Below, one piece after another: positions 14,979 through 24,350 of a stretch of DNA of 64,000 bases. Positions within the stretch are counted from its first letter, which is position 1. Each line of letters starts with the position of its first letter. The DNA comes from Phosphoribacter sp044220725. Its GTDB lineage: Bacteria; Actinomycetota; Actinomycetes; Actinomycetales; Dermatophilaceae. The notes under the pieces are model-generated. The model did no database searches. It worked only from the letters and a program-made list of their open reading frames with translations, and was not told the DNA's origin. Both the position numbers and the translations under genes were made by a program. The stretch is from positions 44,824 to 108,823 of the forward strand of contig JBGAQN010000004.1 in assembly GCA_044220725.1 (NCBI GenBank), written 5' to 3'.

Positions 14979-16493
14979 GTGACCTACACGCGCCCGACAG
15001 CGGTCATCGTCCTCGCCGCAGGCGAGGGCACCCGGATGAAGTCGGCGACGCCCAAGGTTCTGCACTCGATCGGCGGTCGCAGTCTGGTCCACCACGCGAT
15101 CGCCGCCGCCCGGGGCGTCGACCCGATCCACCTGCAGGTCGTCGTCCGCCACGAGCGCGACCGGGTGGCCGCCCACATCCAGGCGTGCGACCCCGACTGC
15201 CTCATCGCCGACCAGGACGAGGTCAAAGGCACCGGCCGGGCCGTCGAATGCGGTCTGGAGGCGCTGCCGGCCGACCTGGCCGGCACTGTCGTCGTCACTT
15301 ACGGCGACGTGCCCCTGCTCACCTCCGACACCCTGCGTGAGTTGCTGCGCGCCCACGAAGCGTCGGCCGTCGGAGTCACCGTCGTCACAGCGCAGATCGC
15401 CGACCCGACTGGCTATGGCCGGATCGTCCGAGACCCCGCCGGCGCCGTGGAAAGGATCGTCGAGCACAAGGATGCGACCGACGCCGAGCGCGCGATCACC
15501 GAGGTCAACTCGGGCATCTACGCCTTCGACGCGGTGCTGCTGCGCGAAGCCCTGGCCGCCCTGGGCACCGACAATGCCCAGGGCGAGAAATACCTCACCG
15601 ATGTCGTGGCCGTCGCCCGGGCGCGGGGGCGCGGCGCGGCGGCATACGTGCTGACGGACGTGTGGCAGACCGAGGGGGTCAACGACAAAATCCAACTCGC
15701 GACCTTGGGCGCGGAGCTCAACCGACGCACCGTGGCAGCCGCGATGCGCGATGGCGCGATCGTCCGCGACCCGGCGACGACGTGGATCGACACGACGGTT
15801 TCGATCGGCCGCGACACGGTGATCCACCCCAACACGCAACTGCACGGGGCAACGACCGTCGGAGCGGACTGCGAGATCGGCCCCGACACGACACTCACCG
15901 ACATGGAGGTCGGCGACGGCGCGACGGTATGCCGCACGCAGGGCTCCTTGTCGGTCGTCGGCCCGGGTGCCAGCGTGGGTCCGTGGGCCTACCTGCGGCC
16001 GGGGACCGAGCTCGGGGCGGACGGGAAGATCGGGACGTTCGTCGAGACCAAGAACGCGCATATCGGTGCGGGATCGAAGGTCCCGCACCTTTCCTATGTC
16101 GGCGACGCGACGATCGGGGCGGGCACCAACATCGGCGCGGCGTCGGTCTTCGTCAACTACGACGGGGTCAGCAAGCATCGGACCACCGTCGGAGACCACT
16201 GCCGGATGGGCAGCGACACGATGTATGTCGGGCCGCTGACGATCGGCGACGGGGTCTACTCGGGGGCTGGCAGCGTCATCCGCCATGACGTCCCGTCAGG
16301 AGCGTTGACCCTGTCCGAGGCCCCCCAACGGATTGTCGAGGGGTGGGTCGAGGCGAACCGTCCCGACACCGATTCGGCCCGGGCCGCCGCGGCCGCACGA
16401 ACGGCTGCGGCGAGCAGCGAAGCAGCGGCCAGCAGCGAAGCGGCGGCGCGGGGACGGCATACCGGCGACAAGGGTCAGGAGACGCAGCGGTGA
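14979..16493 (+). CDS. glmU: Bifunctional N-acetylglucosamine-1-phosphate uridyltransferase / glucosamine-1-phosphate acetyltransferase
   Basis: GlmU makes UDP-GlcNAc, the precursor of peptidoglycan and many surface glycans. The 504-residue product has the pyrophosphorylase domain first: VIVLAAGEGTRMKS (about 9-22), KVLHSIGG, TYGDVPLL. A left-handed beta-helix acetyltransferase domain follows from about residue 265 (IGRDTVIHPNTQLHGATTVG, IGTFVETKNAHIGAGSKVPH, NYDGVSKHRT). The last 40 residues are Ala/Ser/Glu-rich with a short internal duplication (SSEAAASSEAAA). The GTG start follows a TANNNT box and puts the nucleotide-binding motif at the expected position. It overlaps prs by 4 bp (GTGA), so the pair is translationally coupled, as commonly seen in actinobacteria. 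Confidence 0.95.
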   Translation: MTYTRPTAVIVLAAGEGTRMKSATPKVLHSIGGRSLVHHAIAAARGVDPIHLQVVVRHERDRVAAHIQACDPDCLIADQDEVKGTGRAVECGLEALPADLAGTVVVTYGDVPLLTSDTLRELLRAHEASAVGVTVVTAQIADPTGYGRIVRDPAGAVERIVEHKDATDAERAITEVNSGIYAFDAVLLREALAALGTDNAQGEKYLTDVVAVARARGRGAAAYVLTDVWQTEGVNDKIQLATLGAELNRRTVAAAMRDGAIVRDPATTWIDTTVSIGRDTVIHPNTQLHGATTVGADCEIGPDTTLTDMEVGDGATVCRTQGSLSVVGPGASVGPWAYLRPGTELGADGKIGTFVETKNAHIGAGSKVPHLSYVGDATIGAGTNIGAASVFVNYDGVSKHRTTVGDHCRMGSDTMYVGPLTIGDGVYSGAGSVIRHDVPSGALTLSEAPQRIVEGWVEANRPDTDSARAAAAARTAAASSEAAASSEAAARGRHTGDKGQETQR

Positions 16494-17470
16494 CGGTCAT
16501 CCGTAGGAAGCCAAAACGGCACCTCATGGTGTTCTCCGGGCGGGCGCACCCGACGTTGGCCGATGCGGTGGCGGCTGATCTGGGGACCAAGGTCGTGCCG
16601 ACCCAGGCCTACGAGTTCGCCAATGGCGAGATCTATGTGCGCTACGAGGAGTCGGTGCGCGGCTGCGACGCCTTTGTCATCCAGAGCCACACGGTGCCGA
16701 TCAACGAGTGGATCATGGAGCAGCTCATCATGGTCGACGCGCTCAAGCGGGCGTCGGCCAAGCGGATCACCGTCGTGCTGCCGTTCTATGGCTATGCCCG
16801 TCAGGACAAGAAGCACCGCGGGCGTGAGCCGATCTCGGCGCGGCTGATGGCCGACCTGTTCCGCACTGCTGGAGCCGACCGGCTGATGGCCGTCGACTTG
16901 CACACCGCGCAGATCCAGGGCTTCTTCGACGGTCCGGTCGACCATCTCATGGCGCTGCCGATGCTCGCCGACCATGTCATCGCCCACTACGGCACCAAGA
17001 AGCTCGCGGTCGTGTCGCCCGATGCGGGGCGGATCAAGGTCGCCGAGCAGTGGTCGGCTCGGCTGGGGGGCGCGCCCCTGGCGTTCGTCCACAAGACCCG
17101 CGACATCACCCGGCCGAACGAGAGCGTGGCCAATCGGGTCGTCGGCGAGGTCGCCGGGCGGATGTGCATCCTCGTCGACGACATGATCGACACCGGGGGC
17201 ACGATCACCAAGGCAGCCGACGCGATCATGGCCGAGGGCGCTGCCGGGGTCGTCGTTGCGGCAACGCACGCGATCCTGTCCGGACCGGCGATCGACCGGC
17301 TGCGGGCCTCGAGCGCCTGCGAAGTGATCGTCACCGACACCCTGCCTATCCCTCTGGAGAAGCAGTTCGACAAGCTGACCATCTTGCCCATTGCGCCGCT
17401 GATCTCGCGGGCGATCCAGGAGGTCTTCGAGGACGGTTCGGTGACAAGCCTGTTCGACGGCCGCGCCTGA
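16490..17470 (+). CDS. prs: Ribose-phosphate pyrophosphokinase
   Basis: PRPP synthetase turns ribose 5-phosphate and ATP into PRPP for purine, pyrimidine, histidine and tryptophan synthesis, and in actinobacteria also for decaprenyl-phosphoryl arabinose precursors. The 326-residue product has all family landmarks: LMVFSGRAHPTLA, EFANGEIYVRY, the ATP-binding flexible region YGYARQDKKHRGREPISA, HTAQIQGFFD, and the PRPP-binding loop VDDMIDTGGTI near 227-237. The GTG at 16490 overlaps the glmU stop, so the longer upstream frame is not used. The gene is followed 11 bp later by a convergent acyltransferase gene, the left border of the polysaccharide insertion. Confidence 0.95.
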   Translation: MTVIRRKPKRHLMVFSGRAHPTLADAVAADLGTKVVPTQAYEFANGEIYVRYEESVRGCDAFVIQSHTVPINEWIMEQLIMVDALKRASAKRITVVLPFYGYARQDKKHRGREPISARLMADLFRTAGADRLMAVDLHTAQIQGFFDGPVDHLMALPMLADHVIAHYGTKKLAVVSPDAGRIKVAEQWSARLGGAPLAFVHKTRDITRPNESVANRVVGEVAGRMCILVDDMIDTGGTITKAADAIMAEGAAGVVVAATHAILSGPAIDRLRASSACEVIVTDTLPIPLEKQFDKLTILPIAPLISRAIQEVFEDGSVTSLFDGRA

Positions 17471-17481
17471 GCGAGGCAGGG

Positions 17482-18627
17482 TCAGCGGCGGTCGGCCAGC
17501 ACGACGGCGCTCGTGCTCCCGCGCACGAGGAAGGGCCGCTCAATCCCGCGATAGAAGGCCGCCGCGAGGACCACGGTCAGGGTGCCGGAGGTGGCCATGG
17601 CCACGACGAACAAGGGGATGACCGGCAAGCCCAGACTGTGTCCCCATCCAGACAACAGCAGGATCACCGGTTGGTGGAGCAGATAGAAGCTGTAGGAGAT
17701 CGTCCCCAGCCCGGTCAGCCAGGCCAGCGGACCGCGGCTGAAGAACCGCTCGGGGACGCGCGCCAGCAGCACGAGCAGACCCATTCCGAACGCGCCGAAC
17801 CCGAAGGTGCGGACGAGTTCCTGCCCCGCGGCATACCCAAAAAGACCCGCCGGAAGGCCGAGCACGCACCCCCAGACTGCCACGGCCACGGCCCGCGGGT
17901 GAGGTATGCCGCGCACCAGGGTGGCGGCATACATCCCTAACGCGAACTGGACCCAACGGGCAGGGAGGTATTTGTCCGGTTGGGGCAGCCAACCGCCCGC
18001 AAGGGGCAGCGTGACGACCAGGGTGACCAGCCACCACACGACGGCGACGGCACCGGTGAGGACCAGCACCCAACGGATGCCGCGCCGGCGACCCAGCCAG
18101 ACGAGCAGCGGAAACCCGAGATAGAGGGTGGCCTCCAGGGGGATCGACCACAGGGAGCCATTGACGGCGGGCAGGGTGCCCCGCCAGAGCGGAAAGGTCA
18201 GCGTGAGATGGGCGATCACGTCCGTCCAGGTGAGCTCGCGGGCGACCAGAGCCGGGCGGAGCGCAGGGACGAGTTCGAGGCACAGCACGAGGACGAGAGC
18301 TGCGTAGTAGGCGGGCAGCAGCCGAAAGACCCGGCGCCGGAAGAACCCGCGCACGTCGATGGCCTGCAGCGGCTCGGTTCCGGCGCGCAAGATCGGCAGG
18401 GTGAGACAGAAGCCGGACAGGACGATGAACAGGTCGACGCCGGCCCCACCGAAACCGATGAGGCGCACGAGGACGCCGTCGGCACTGAGTTTGGGGGGCC
18501 GGACGTTGTCCAGCCAGTAGCCGTGGACGTGCAAGGTGAACACCCAGAGCGCCGCAAACCCCCTGAGGGCATCGACGTAGGCAAACCGCTGGGTGGGGTG
18601 CGCAGTCCTCTCCCGCACGCAGCTCAT
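17482..18627 (-). CDS. Acyltransferase family 3 membrane protein (OafA/YrhL-like)
   Basis: Members of this family transfer acyl (usually acetyl) groups onto extracytoplasmic sugars. The roughly 381-residue product starts with the family signature YVDALRGFAALWVFTLHVHG, where the histidines are the proposed catalytic or acceptor residues. It continues with VDLFIVLSGFCLTLPI, FFRRRVFRLLPAYYA, NGSLWSIPLEATLYL and a C-terminal SYSFYLLHQPVI, with about ten membrane helices. I chose the ATG at 18627, where a TAACGT box lies 5 nt upstream; an ATG at 18645 is also possible. The gene contains one TTA leucine codon (17938-17940 on the other strand). It borders the polysaccharide region and probably O-acylates its product (inference). 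Confidence 0.88.
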   Translation of the reverse strand: MSCVRERTAHPTQRFAYVDALRGFAALWVFTLHVHGYWLDNVRPPKLSADGVLVRLIGFGGAGVDLFIVLSGFCLTLPILRAGTEPLQAIDVRGFFRRRVFRLLPAYYAALVLVLCLELVPALRPALVARELTWTDVIAHLTLTFPLWRGTLPAVNGSLWSIPLEATLYLGFPLLVWLGRRRGIRWVLVLTGAVAVVWWLVTLVVTLPLAGGWLPQPDKYLPARWVQFALGMYAATLVRGIPHPRAVAVAVWGCVLGLPAGLFGYAAGQELVRTFGFGAFGMGLLVLLARVPERFFSRGPLAWLTGLGTISYSFYLLHQPVILLLSGWGHSLGLPVIPLFVVAMATSGTLTVVLAAAFYRGIERPFLVRGSTSAVVLADRR

Positions 18628-18632
18628 GCCAG

Positions 18633-18642
18633 ACGTTATCGT
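18633..18642. promoter_or_regulatory. Overlapping divergent -10 boxes (TAACGT leftward, TATCGT rightward)
   Basis: The 10-bp stretch ACGTTATCGT reads TAACGT on the minus strand, 5 nt before the acyltransferase ATG at 18627, and TATCGT on the plus strand, 8 nt before the ATG at 18651. If both are used, the two genes share overlapping core promoters with no leader on either side, which would make their transcription mutually exclusive. Confidence 0.3.
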
Positions 18643-18650
18643 CATGGCTC

Positions 18651-20618
18651 ATGCGCAGTGCTGCGAATGGTCTGCCCAGACCTGTGGCGGCGGCCATCGG
18701 GGCCGTGGTCGCCACGGTGCTTGTGGGTGCCCAATCGGTGGGGTGGCTGCCGCGCAGCGTGGTTGCCATCCTGGGAGTTCTTGCCGCCCTGGCGATCCCC
18801 GTGTCTCGCGAGATGTCCCGGCGGGTCGCCATCGTCCTGGCGACCTCGCTCGGGTGGGCACCCCTGGTGTGGCTGGTCGACTGGCCGACCGGTGAACTGA
18901 CCCGGTTCGGGGGCGTGATGGCGGTCCTGTGGGGGTGTCTGGTCGGGTGGGTGGCGATCGGACCGGTGGGAGAGCGCGCGGCCGCACTTGTGCCGCGGGT
19001 GCGGGCGGCAGATGCGGTCGCGATGGCTGGGGTGGGGATGGTCGCGGCATACCTGTGGCCGCTGCTGCGGCTGCGATCCGGCGCGGATGTCATGGGGGTG
19101 GTGCTCGGGGGGTGGGACCACGTCGGCCACTACGACATGGCCCGGATGATCGTGCACGGCGGTCGGCTGATCCCGTTCCTGCCGCCCGGGGAGAACGGCC
19201 CGTGGTTCTACGACAGCTATCCGCAAGGCCTGCACTCCTCGGTGGCCATGCTCATGGAACTTCACCACGGGGTCGGCGGCGGCAGTGGGATCGGCGAGGT
19301 CGCGGCATACCTGCAGGCGACGACCCTGGTGTATGCCGCCACGCTCGCCATGCTCGTGACCGGGCTCTGCGCCGTGCCCGCGGTGCGGCGTCGGCCATGG
19401 CGAGCCGCCTGGGCCGTGGCCGGATTGTTGGTTGCGTGGCTCGTCTCGCCGGGCGGAGGAATCCTGCATCAAGCCGGGTATGACAATTTCCTGTTGGCCA
19501 CGGCGGGGGTGGCGGTCGTGCCGATGCTCCTGACCGGACGTGGACGGCTCGCGCTCACGGGTCCCATGCTCGCGGCGAGCGGCGCGGTCATGGCAGTGGC
19601 GCACAACTGGGTGCTGTTGTTGCCCCTGGCAGGTGTGGCGAGCGTGGCGGCACTCTGGCCGACCAGGCGATCCCGACTCCCGACCAGTCGACACGGTCGG
19701 TTGGGGATGATCGGGCTGGCGACCGCGATGTCTGTGGGAGTCCTGGCGGCCGTGATTCAGGTGCTCTCGGCGCGGGGGGTCGACCATCTGCTGGTGGCCG
19801 GCGGATACCCCACCCACAACCTGGCCGGGTATGTCGTCCCGATCGCCTGCATGCTGGCGCTGGGGGTCCTCATTCGCGGGCATCTCGGGTGGACCATGGG
19901 TGGGGCTCACGTCCTGACGGGTGTCGTCTTGGTCGCCGGGGTGGGCGGGATGCAGGTGCTGCGCGCCGGCCAGATCGGCTACTACGGAATCAAATTGCTC
20001 ACCGCGGTGATGCTGCTGGCCTTCACCACCATGGTCCTTCTTGCCGGAGTTCGCACAGCTCAGCCGATGGCATCCAAGCTCCCATCCGGGTCAGGAGGCT
20101 GGCGGGTGCGGGATTGGCGAGAGCGGGTCACCGCCCCGTCGGTTGTGCTGCTGTTGGCCGGATCGGTGCTGGTCGCTGCGGTGCTCCCGGTCGCCCGGCA
20201 GCGGGGTGACTTCCCGAGTCTTCGGGTCCGCGCGGCATGGTCGGCCTCGTCGGCCGCAGACTCGATCAGCCACACCGTGACACTTGAGCGCATGCTCATG
20301 GTCCCTCTGCGCGACCAGGTGGCCTTCTTCCTGCCAGACACAGGGCGGGACTGGGGGACGGTTGCCCACCTCAACCTCTGGCAGTTGGCCATCCGAGGTG
20401 CCTGGAGCCAACGAGCCGAGGCCTGCTGGCAACGCGCGTGGAAGTCCGAGTCCCACGATGGTTCGGGATGGGCTGACCTGACGGACCCCGTCGACTCGGC
20501 CCGGGCGATCCGGGCCTGCGACCTGGGGATCGTGATCGTCGTACCCGCGCAAGAGCGTGACCGGGTCAGCGAGGCATTGCCGGGCGTTGCGGTCCTGGGT
20601 TGGGCGGCACGTTCATGA
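18651..20618 (+). CDS. Large polytopic membrane protein, possible GT-C-type glycosyltransferase
   Basis: The 655-residue product has roughly 13-15 hydrophobic segments with a large loop after the first few helices, containing GGWDHVGHYDMARMIVHGG and ENGPWFYDSYPQGLHSSVAM (about 158-200). An acidic/His motif in the first extracytoplasmic loop followed by a YPQG-H pattern resembles membrane GT-C glycosyltransferases or polysaccharide polymerases that use lipid-linked sugars. I cannot assign a family with certainty. A soluble C-terminal stretch (about 540-655) has ERMLMVPLRDQVAFFLPDTG. The gene is divergent from the acyltransferase and overlaps the next glycosyltransferase by 4 bp (ATGA), so it belongs to the polysaccharide operon. 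Confidence 0.7.
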   Translation: MRSAANGLPRPVAAAIGAVVATVLVGAQSVGWLPRSVVAILGVLAALAIPVSREMSRRVAIVLATSLGWAPLVWLVDWPTGELTRFGGVMAVLWGCLVGWVAIGPVGERAAALVPRVRAADAVAMAGVGMVAAYLWPLLRLRSGADVMGVVLGGWDHVGHYDMARMIVHGGRLIPFLPPGENGPWFYDSYPQGLHSSVAMLMELHHGVGGGSGIGEVAAYLQATTLVYAATLAMLVTGLCAVPAVRRRPWRAAWAVAGLLVAWLVSPGGGILHQAGYDNFLLATAGVAVVPMLLTGRGRLALTGPMLAASGAVMAVAHNWVLLLPLAGVASVAALWPTRRSRLPTSRHGRLGMIGLATAMSVGVLAAVIQVLSARGVDHLLVAGGYPTHNLAGYVVPIACMLALGVLIRGHLGWTMGGAHVLTGVVLVAGVGGMQVLRAGQIGYYGIKLLTAVMLLAFTTMVLLAGVRTAQPMASKLPSGSGGWRVRDWRERVTAPSVVLLLAGSVLVAAVLPVARQRGDFPSLRVRAAWSASSAADSISHTVTLERMLMVPLRDQVAFFLPDTGRDWGTVAHLNLWQLAIRGAWSQRAEACWQRAWKSESHDGSGWADLTDPVDSARAIRACDLGIVIVVPAQERDRVSEALPGVAVLGWAARS

Positions 20619-22384
20619 GTCATGGCCGACCCGATTCGGCGCAGGTGGGGGAATTCGGGGCCGACCCGATGAGCCGTCAACCTGGCGGGGTTGAAGAGGC
20701 CGTCGGCGGTGAGGTCACCCTGGTCGTCCGGTGCGACGAGCGGGCCTATCGGGACACGCTGTCGCTCGGGTTTACGGCCTGGGTTGCCCGACAATTCGGT
20801 CGCGAGTTCGCGCAGGCGGTCGTGCTCATCGGCGACGTGCGTGACCCGGGGGATGCCCACGCGCGGGCCCAGGCACTGGTCGACGCTGGGGCGATCACGG
20901 GGTTCGCCGTCGAGGCGTCCGATGCCTCCGGCGCGGACATCGGCGGGCTCATCGCCCGGCTCGTCGCGACGCCCTGGGTGCTCGGGTGGCGGGCAGGTGT
21001 CACGGCGGAGCAGCCGACTCAGCCGGTGGATTGGGTCGGCGACGGGGTCGCGCTGCTCACGGCCCACCCTTGGATCGGCCACGTCACGTTGCGTCGCGAA
21101 TCTCCCCCCGACTCGACACCGACCGAGGCGGATTCGGTCGGCACCGTGGGTGACTACGTCCTGGACTGGGGGTTTAGCGACGAGGTCTTTCTCGCTCGCA
21201 GGGCTGACGTGACCCGTGTCAGGGCAGGCTTCGCTCCCGCAGCCCTGGCCCGCCTCGGATGCGCCTCGACCTTCGAGATCCAGGTCGAGCGCAACCAACG
21301 CGCCCGAGGGCTGGCTCGCGCGACGCTGACCACCGTGGCCTTTCGCGGGGCTTCGATCACCGGGTCGAAGTCGGAGGGTGCGCAGCGCGCCACCGAGCCC
21401 CTGCGCCGGGCCATCGCCGCAGCGGCGAGCACGTCCGCGCGACGCGCCCCGCGCTGGCTCGGGGCCCGGTTCGCCGAGTTCGGCGCCCTGCCGGCACCCA
21501 CAGCGAGCGGTATGCCGTTGGGTGACGGGCACGGCATACCGCGCTTGGCGGAACCCGACCGGTCAACCACGGTGACGATCTCGCTCCTGCACGCTACTTA
21601 TCACCGCGAGGGAGGCCCGCTCCCCGTCCGAGACACCTGGCTCGCCCGGGCCGATCGGCCAGAGACGGTCGAATACGTCGTGGCGCTCGACGACGATGAC
21701 GCCCTCGCGCTGGAACAGACGGGTGGCTGCCTGCGGGCAGTGGGCCGGCAGACCAGGTCGGTGAGCGCAGTCCGCAATTGGAACGCGGCAGCGGAGGTTT
21801 CCTCCGGGTCGATCCTTGTGGTCATCGCCGACGACCTATTGCCCCGGGAGGGCTGGGACACCGGTCTGCGCGAGGTCGTGGGCGGCCTGGATCCGCAGCA
21901 GGACGACTTCGCCATCAAGGTGTCGGACAGTGCTGGGGGATCCGATCTGCTGTTGCGCCACCCGATCGTGTCGCGCGGCTATTACCGGAAGTTCGGCCTG
22001 TTCTCCTGCGCGTTCACCGGGGTCTACTGCGACGACGACCTGACTCGGCGGGCCTGGTGGCGCTCGGTCATCCTTGACGGACGCCAGGTTCGGGTGGACC
22101 ACGAGCATCCGCCGACCGAAGACATCCCGGCGTTGTCGGTGTCCCAACGCCGCGTCAACGCCTCCGAAGAGTATCGAGTGGGCTACCAACGGTTCTGTGC
22201 CCGGTGGCCCAAGCCGCTGCAACGGGCGAAGGTCCGGGTGATCGGCCCGCACCAGGTGAAGTCCGATGAGTTGCGCCGACACCGGGTGACCTTCCGGGCC
22301 CTCGGCGTGCTCGACGGGTTGGCGTGGGCGGCGCAGGGCACCTGGCGTCGGGTCAGCGAGCGCGGACGGGGCCGACGGCCATGA
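20615..22384 (+). CDS. GT2-like (GT-A) glycosyltransferase, two-domain
   Basis: The 589-residue product (ATG overlapping the previous stop) has a recognisable GT-A domain in its C-terminal half: TVTISLLHATYHREGGPLPV, EYVVALDDDDALALEQTGG (a DDDD in place of the DxD), VSAVRNWNAAAEVSSGSILV and VIADDLLPREGWD. The first 300 residues look like a second, degenerate GT-A-like fold (TLVVRCDERAYRDTL, LIARLVATPWVLGWRAGV, GVALLTAHPWIGHVTL) without a clear metal-binding motif; this is my inference. The end WRRVSERGRGRRP is basic. It probably adds one or two sugars in the surface glycan; specificity cannot be read. It is followed by a 151-bp gap before the ABC exporter. Confidence 0.75.
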   Translation: MSHGRPDSAQVGEFGADPMSRQPGGVEEAVGGEVTLVVRCDERAYRDTLSLGFTAWVARQFGREFAQAVVLIGDVRDPGDAHARAQALVDAGAITGFAVEASDASGADIGGLIARLVATPWVLGWRAGVTAEQPTQPVDWVGDGVALLTAHPWIGHVTLRRESPPDSTPTEADSVGTVGDYVLDWGFSDEVFLARRADVTRVRAGFAPAALARLGCASTFEIQVERNQRARGLARATLTTVAFRGASITGSKSEGAQRATEPLRRAIAAAASTSARRAPRWLGARFAEFGALPAPTASGMPLGDGHGIPRLAEPDRSTTVTISLLHATYHREGGPLPVRDTWLARADRPETVEYVVALDDDDALALEQTGGCLRAVGRQTRSVSAVRNWNAAAEVSSGSILVVIADDLLPREGWDTGLREVVGGLDPQQDDFAIKVSDSAGGSDLLLRHPIVSRGYYRKFGLFSCAFTGVYCDDDLTRRAWWRSVILDGRQVRVDHEHPPTEDIPALSVSQRRVNASEEYRVGYQRFCARWPKPLQRAKVRVIGPHQVKSDELRRHRVTFRALGVLDGLAWAAQGTWRRVSERGRGRRP

Positions 22385-22535
22385 GGGCCGGGAGAGCGCC
22401 GGGGGCGGGTCACCCGGTTCGGCTGTGGGGTCGATGCGCCAACGGTAGAGTCCACCGAGACTGCCCGGTGCGGGCAGCGTGGGTGGGTCCGGCAAGGCGC
22501 AGCGACGTCAGCCGGGTGCGGTCGGTTGGAGTCTG

Positions 22536-24350
22536 GTGATCGAGTTCCTGCGGGGCATGGCCGACATCCTCGACAGCGCGGCCCGTCGCAGACTCCTGTT
22601 AGCGACCGGGGCCTCCCTGCTGCTCGCGGTTGCCGATGCGGTGGCGGTCGCCTTGGTGCTGCCGCTCATCGAACTCGCCGCCGGCACGCAGCAGCAGTCG
22701 GGGATCCTGGGCGTGCTGGTGTCGCTCTCCGGGACATCCGACGTGCAGCAGTTGACCCGCGTTGTCGTGTTCTGGCTGGTCGGACTGTTCATCGCCAAAG
22801 ACCTTGCCTCGATGGCCTTGCATTGGTGGACAGTCGGCTTCAACTTCAGGGAACGGCTTCGACTGTCCTGTCGGCTGTTGCGTCACTTCCTCACCTCGCC
22901 CTACACCGAGGTGACCCGGCGCAGTTCATCCGAGTTGATCCGGACGATGAATGATGCCGTGGGGAATGCGTTCAACTTCTCCTTGGCGGGAGCGTTGGCG
23001 GCACTGACTAACAGCATCGCGATCCTGGCGATCGTCGTCGGCCTGCTGGTTCTTGCGCCGATCCCGACCCTGGTCCTGGTCGTGTATTTCTCGGCGGCGG
23101 CCGTCGCCTATTTGCGGTTCGTCAAACCGCGGACGCTCGCGGCCGGAAGGGTGATGGCGGACGCGTCCGAGCGAAGCTGGCACCACGCGTTGGCGGCCCT
23201 GTTCGGGTTGCGGGAGCTGCAACTGCGAGGAAGCCAGGAGGTCTTTGTCGCTCGATATGCCAGCGCTTCCGAGACCGGGTGGCGCGCCGCCAGAACCGCC
23301 GTCTTCCTCAGCGCCCTCCCGCGACATGTGCTGGAGATCCTGTTCATTCTCGCGGTCGGTGTCGTCATCGCCATCACGGCCGGTCGGGGCGAAGGGGGAA
23401 GCGCCGTCGGGCTCCTGGCCCTGTTCGTTGCCGCGGGTTTCCGAGTGTTGCCGTCGGTGACGGCGCTGTTGGGCAGCCTCAGCCAGATCCGGGTGGGCAG
23501 CGCGTCGCTTGCCATCGTGCGCGCCGAGGTGAGCGCGGCCCGTGAAGCCGACGATAGCCGGGCCGCCGCGCAGGACGAGCCGCCCCTGGAGTTGGCGAGC
23601 GAGCTTCGGCTGGACCGGGTGTCCTTCCGCTATCCGGGCGCCGAGCACGACGTCCTGCGCGATGTCACGCTCCGTCTACCGTTCGGCTCGACACTGGCCA
23701 TCGTGGGCGCCAGCGGCGAAGGCAAGACGACCCTGGCCGACCTTATCCTCGGGCTGCACCGCCCGACCTCCGGTCAGGTGCTGGCCGACGGAGTGGACAC
23801 GGCTGCGGCGCCTCGGCAGTGGCGGGACAACCTCGCCTACGTTCCCCAGGACGTGTTCCTCCTCGATGCCACCTTGGCCGAGAACGTGGCCTTCGACGTC
23901 GACCGGGGCAGCATCGACAGCGTCCGCCTGGATCTGGCGCTGGCCCAGGCCGAGTTGGAGGACGTCGTCGCCGGGCTCCCGGACGGAGTGGACACCCGGG
24001 TCGGCGAGCGTGGGGTGCTGTTCTCGGGGGGCCAGCGGCAACGGATCGGGATCGCGCGGGCGCTCTACCGCCGGCCGCGCTTGCTGGTGCTCGATGAAGC
24101 GACGTCGGCCCTGGACTCCGACACGGAGCAACGGATCACCCACGCCTTGGACGACCTTCGGGGTCAGTTGTCGATCATTGTCGTGGCCCATCGACTGTCC
24201 ACCGTGCGCAGCGCCGACCAAGTGGCGTTCATGAAGGGTGGTCGGATCGACGCTGTCGGAACCTTTGACGAGCTTCGACGAACCCACCCCGACTTCGCTC
24301 GTTTGGTGGCCCTGGGCAATGTGGACCCCGGAGCGGAGAGCATCGGATGA
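22536..24350 (+). CDS. ABC exporter (PglK/MsbA-like), possible lipid-linked glycan flippase
   Basis: The roughly 604-residue product fuses a six-helix exporter domain (about 20-310) to an ATP-binding cassette (about 340-590). The cassette has Walker A GASGEGKTT (about 391-399), the Q-loop region LAYVPQDVFLLDATLAENVA, signature FSGGQRQRIG (about 496), Walker B LLVLDEATSALDS (about 516) and the H-loop VVAHRLSTV. The fused layout and the cluster setting fit PglK-type flippases that turn lipid-linked oligosaccharides across the membrane. I chose the GTG at 22536, preceded by GGAG; an upstream GTG at 22479 would add 19 non-conserved residues. It carries one TTA codon (22599). It overlaps the next gene by 4 bp. 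Confidence 0.88.
   Translation: MIEFLRGMADILDSAARRRLLLATGASLLLAVADAVAVALVLPLIELAAGTQQQSGILGVLVSLSGTSDVQQLTRVVVFWLVGLFIAKDLASMALHWWTVGFNFRERLRLSCRLLRHFLTSPYTEVTRRSSSELIRTMNDAVGNAFNFSLAGALAALTNSIAILAIVVGLLVLAPIPTLVLVVYFSAAAVAYLRFVKPRTLAAGRVMADASERSWHHALAALFGLRELQLRGSQEVFVARYASASETGWRAARTAVFLSALPRHVLEILFILAVGVVIAITAGRGEGGSAVGLLALFVAAGFRVLPSVTALLGSLSQIRVGSASLAIVRAEVSAAREADDSRAAAQDEPPLELASELRLDRVSFRYPGAEHDVLRDVTLRLPFGSTLAIVGASGEGKTTLADLILGLHRPTSGQVLADGVDTAAAPRQWRDNLAYVPQDVFLLDATLAENVAFDVDRGSIDSVRLDLALAQAELEDVVAGLPDGVDTRVGERGVLFSGGQRQRIGIARALYRRPRLLVLDEATSALDSDTEQRITHALDDLRGQLSIIVVAHRLSTVRSADQVAFMKGGRIDAVGTFDELRRTHPDFARLVALGNVDPGAESIG

Noticed and set aside
14325..16286. 653-codon open frame antisense to glmU
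   Set aside because: Composition of an antisense shadow (many His, Arg, Asp, Val), opposite a certain gene.
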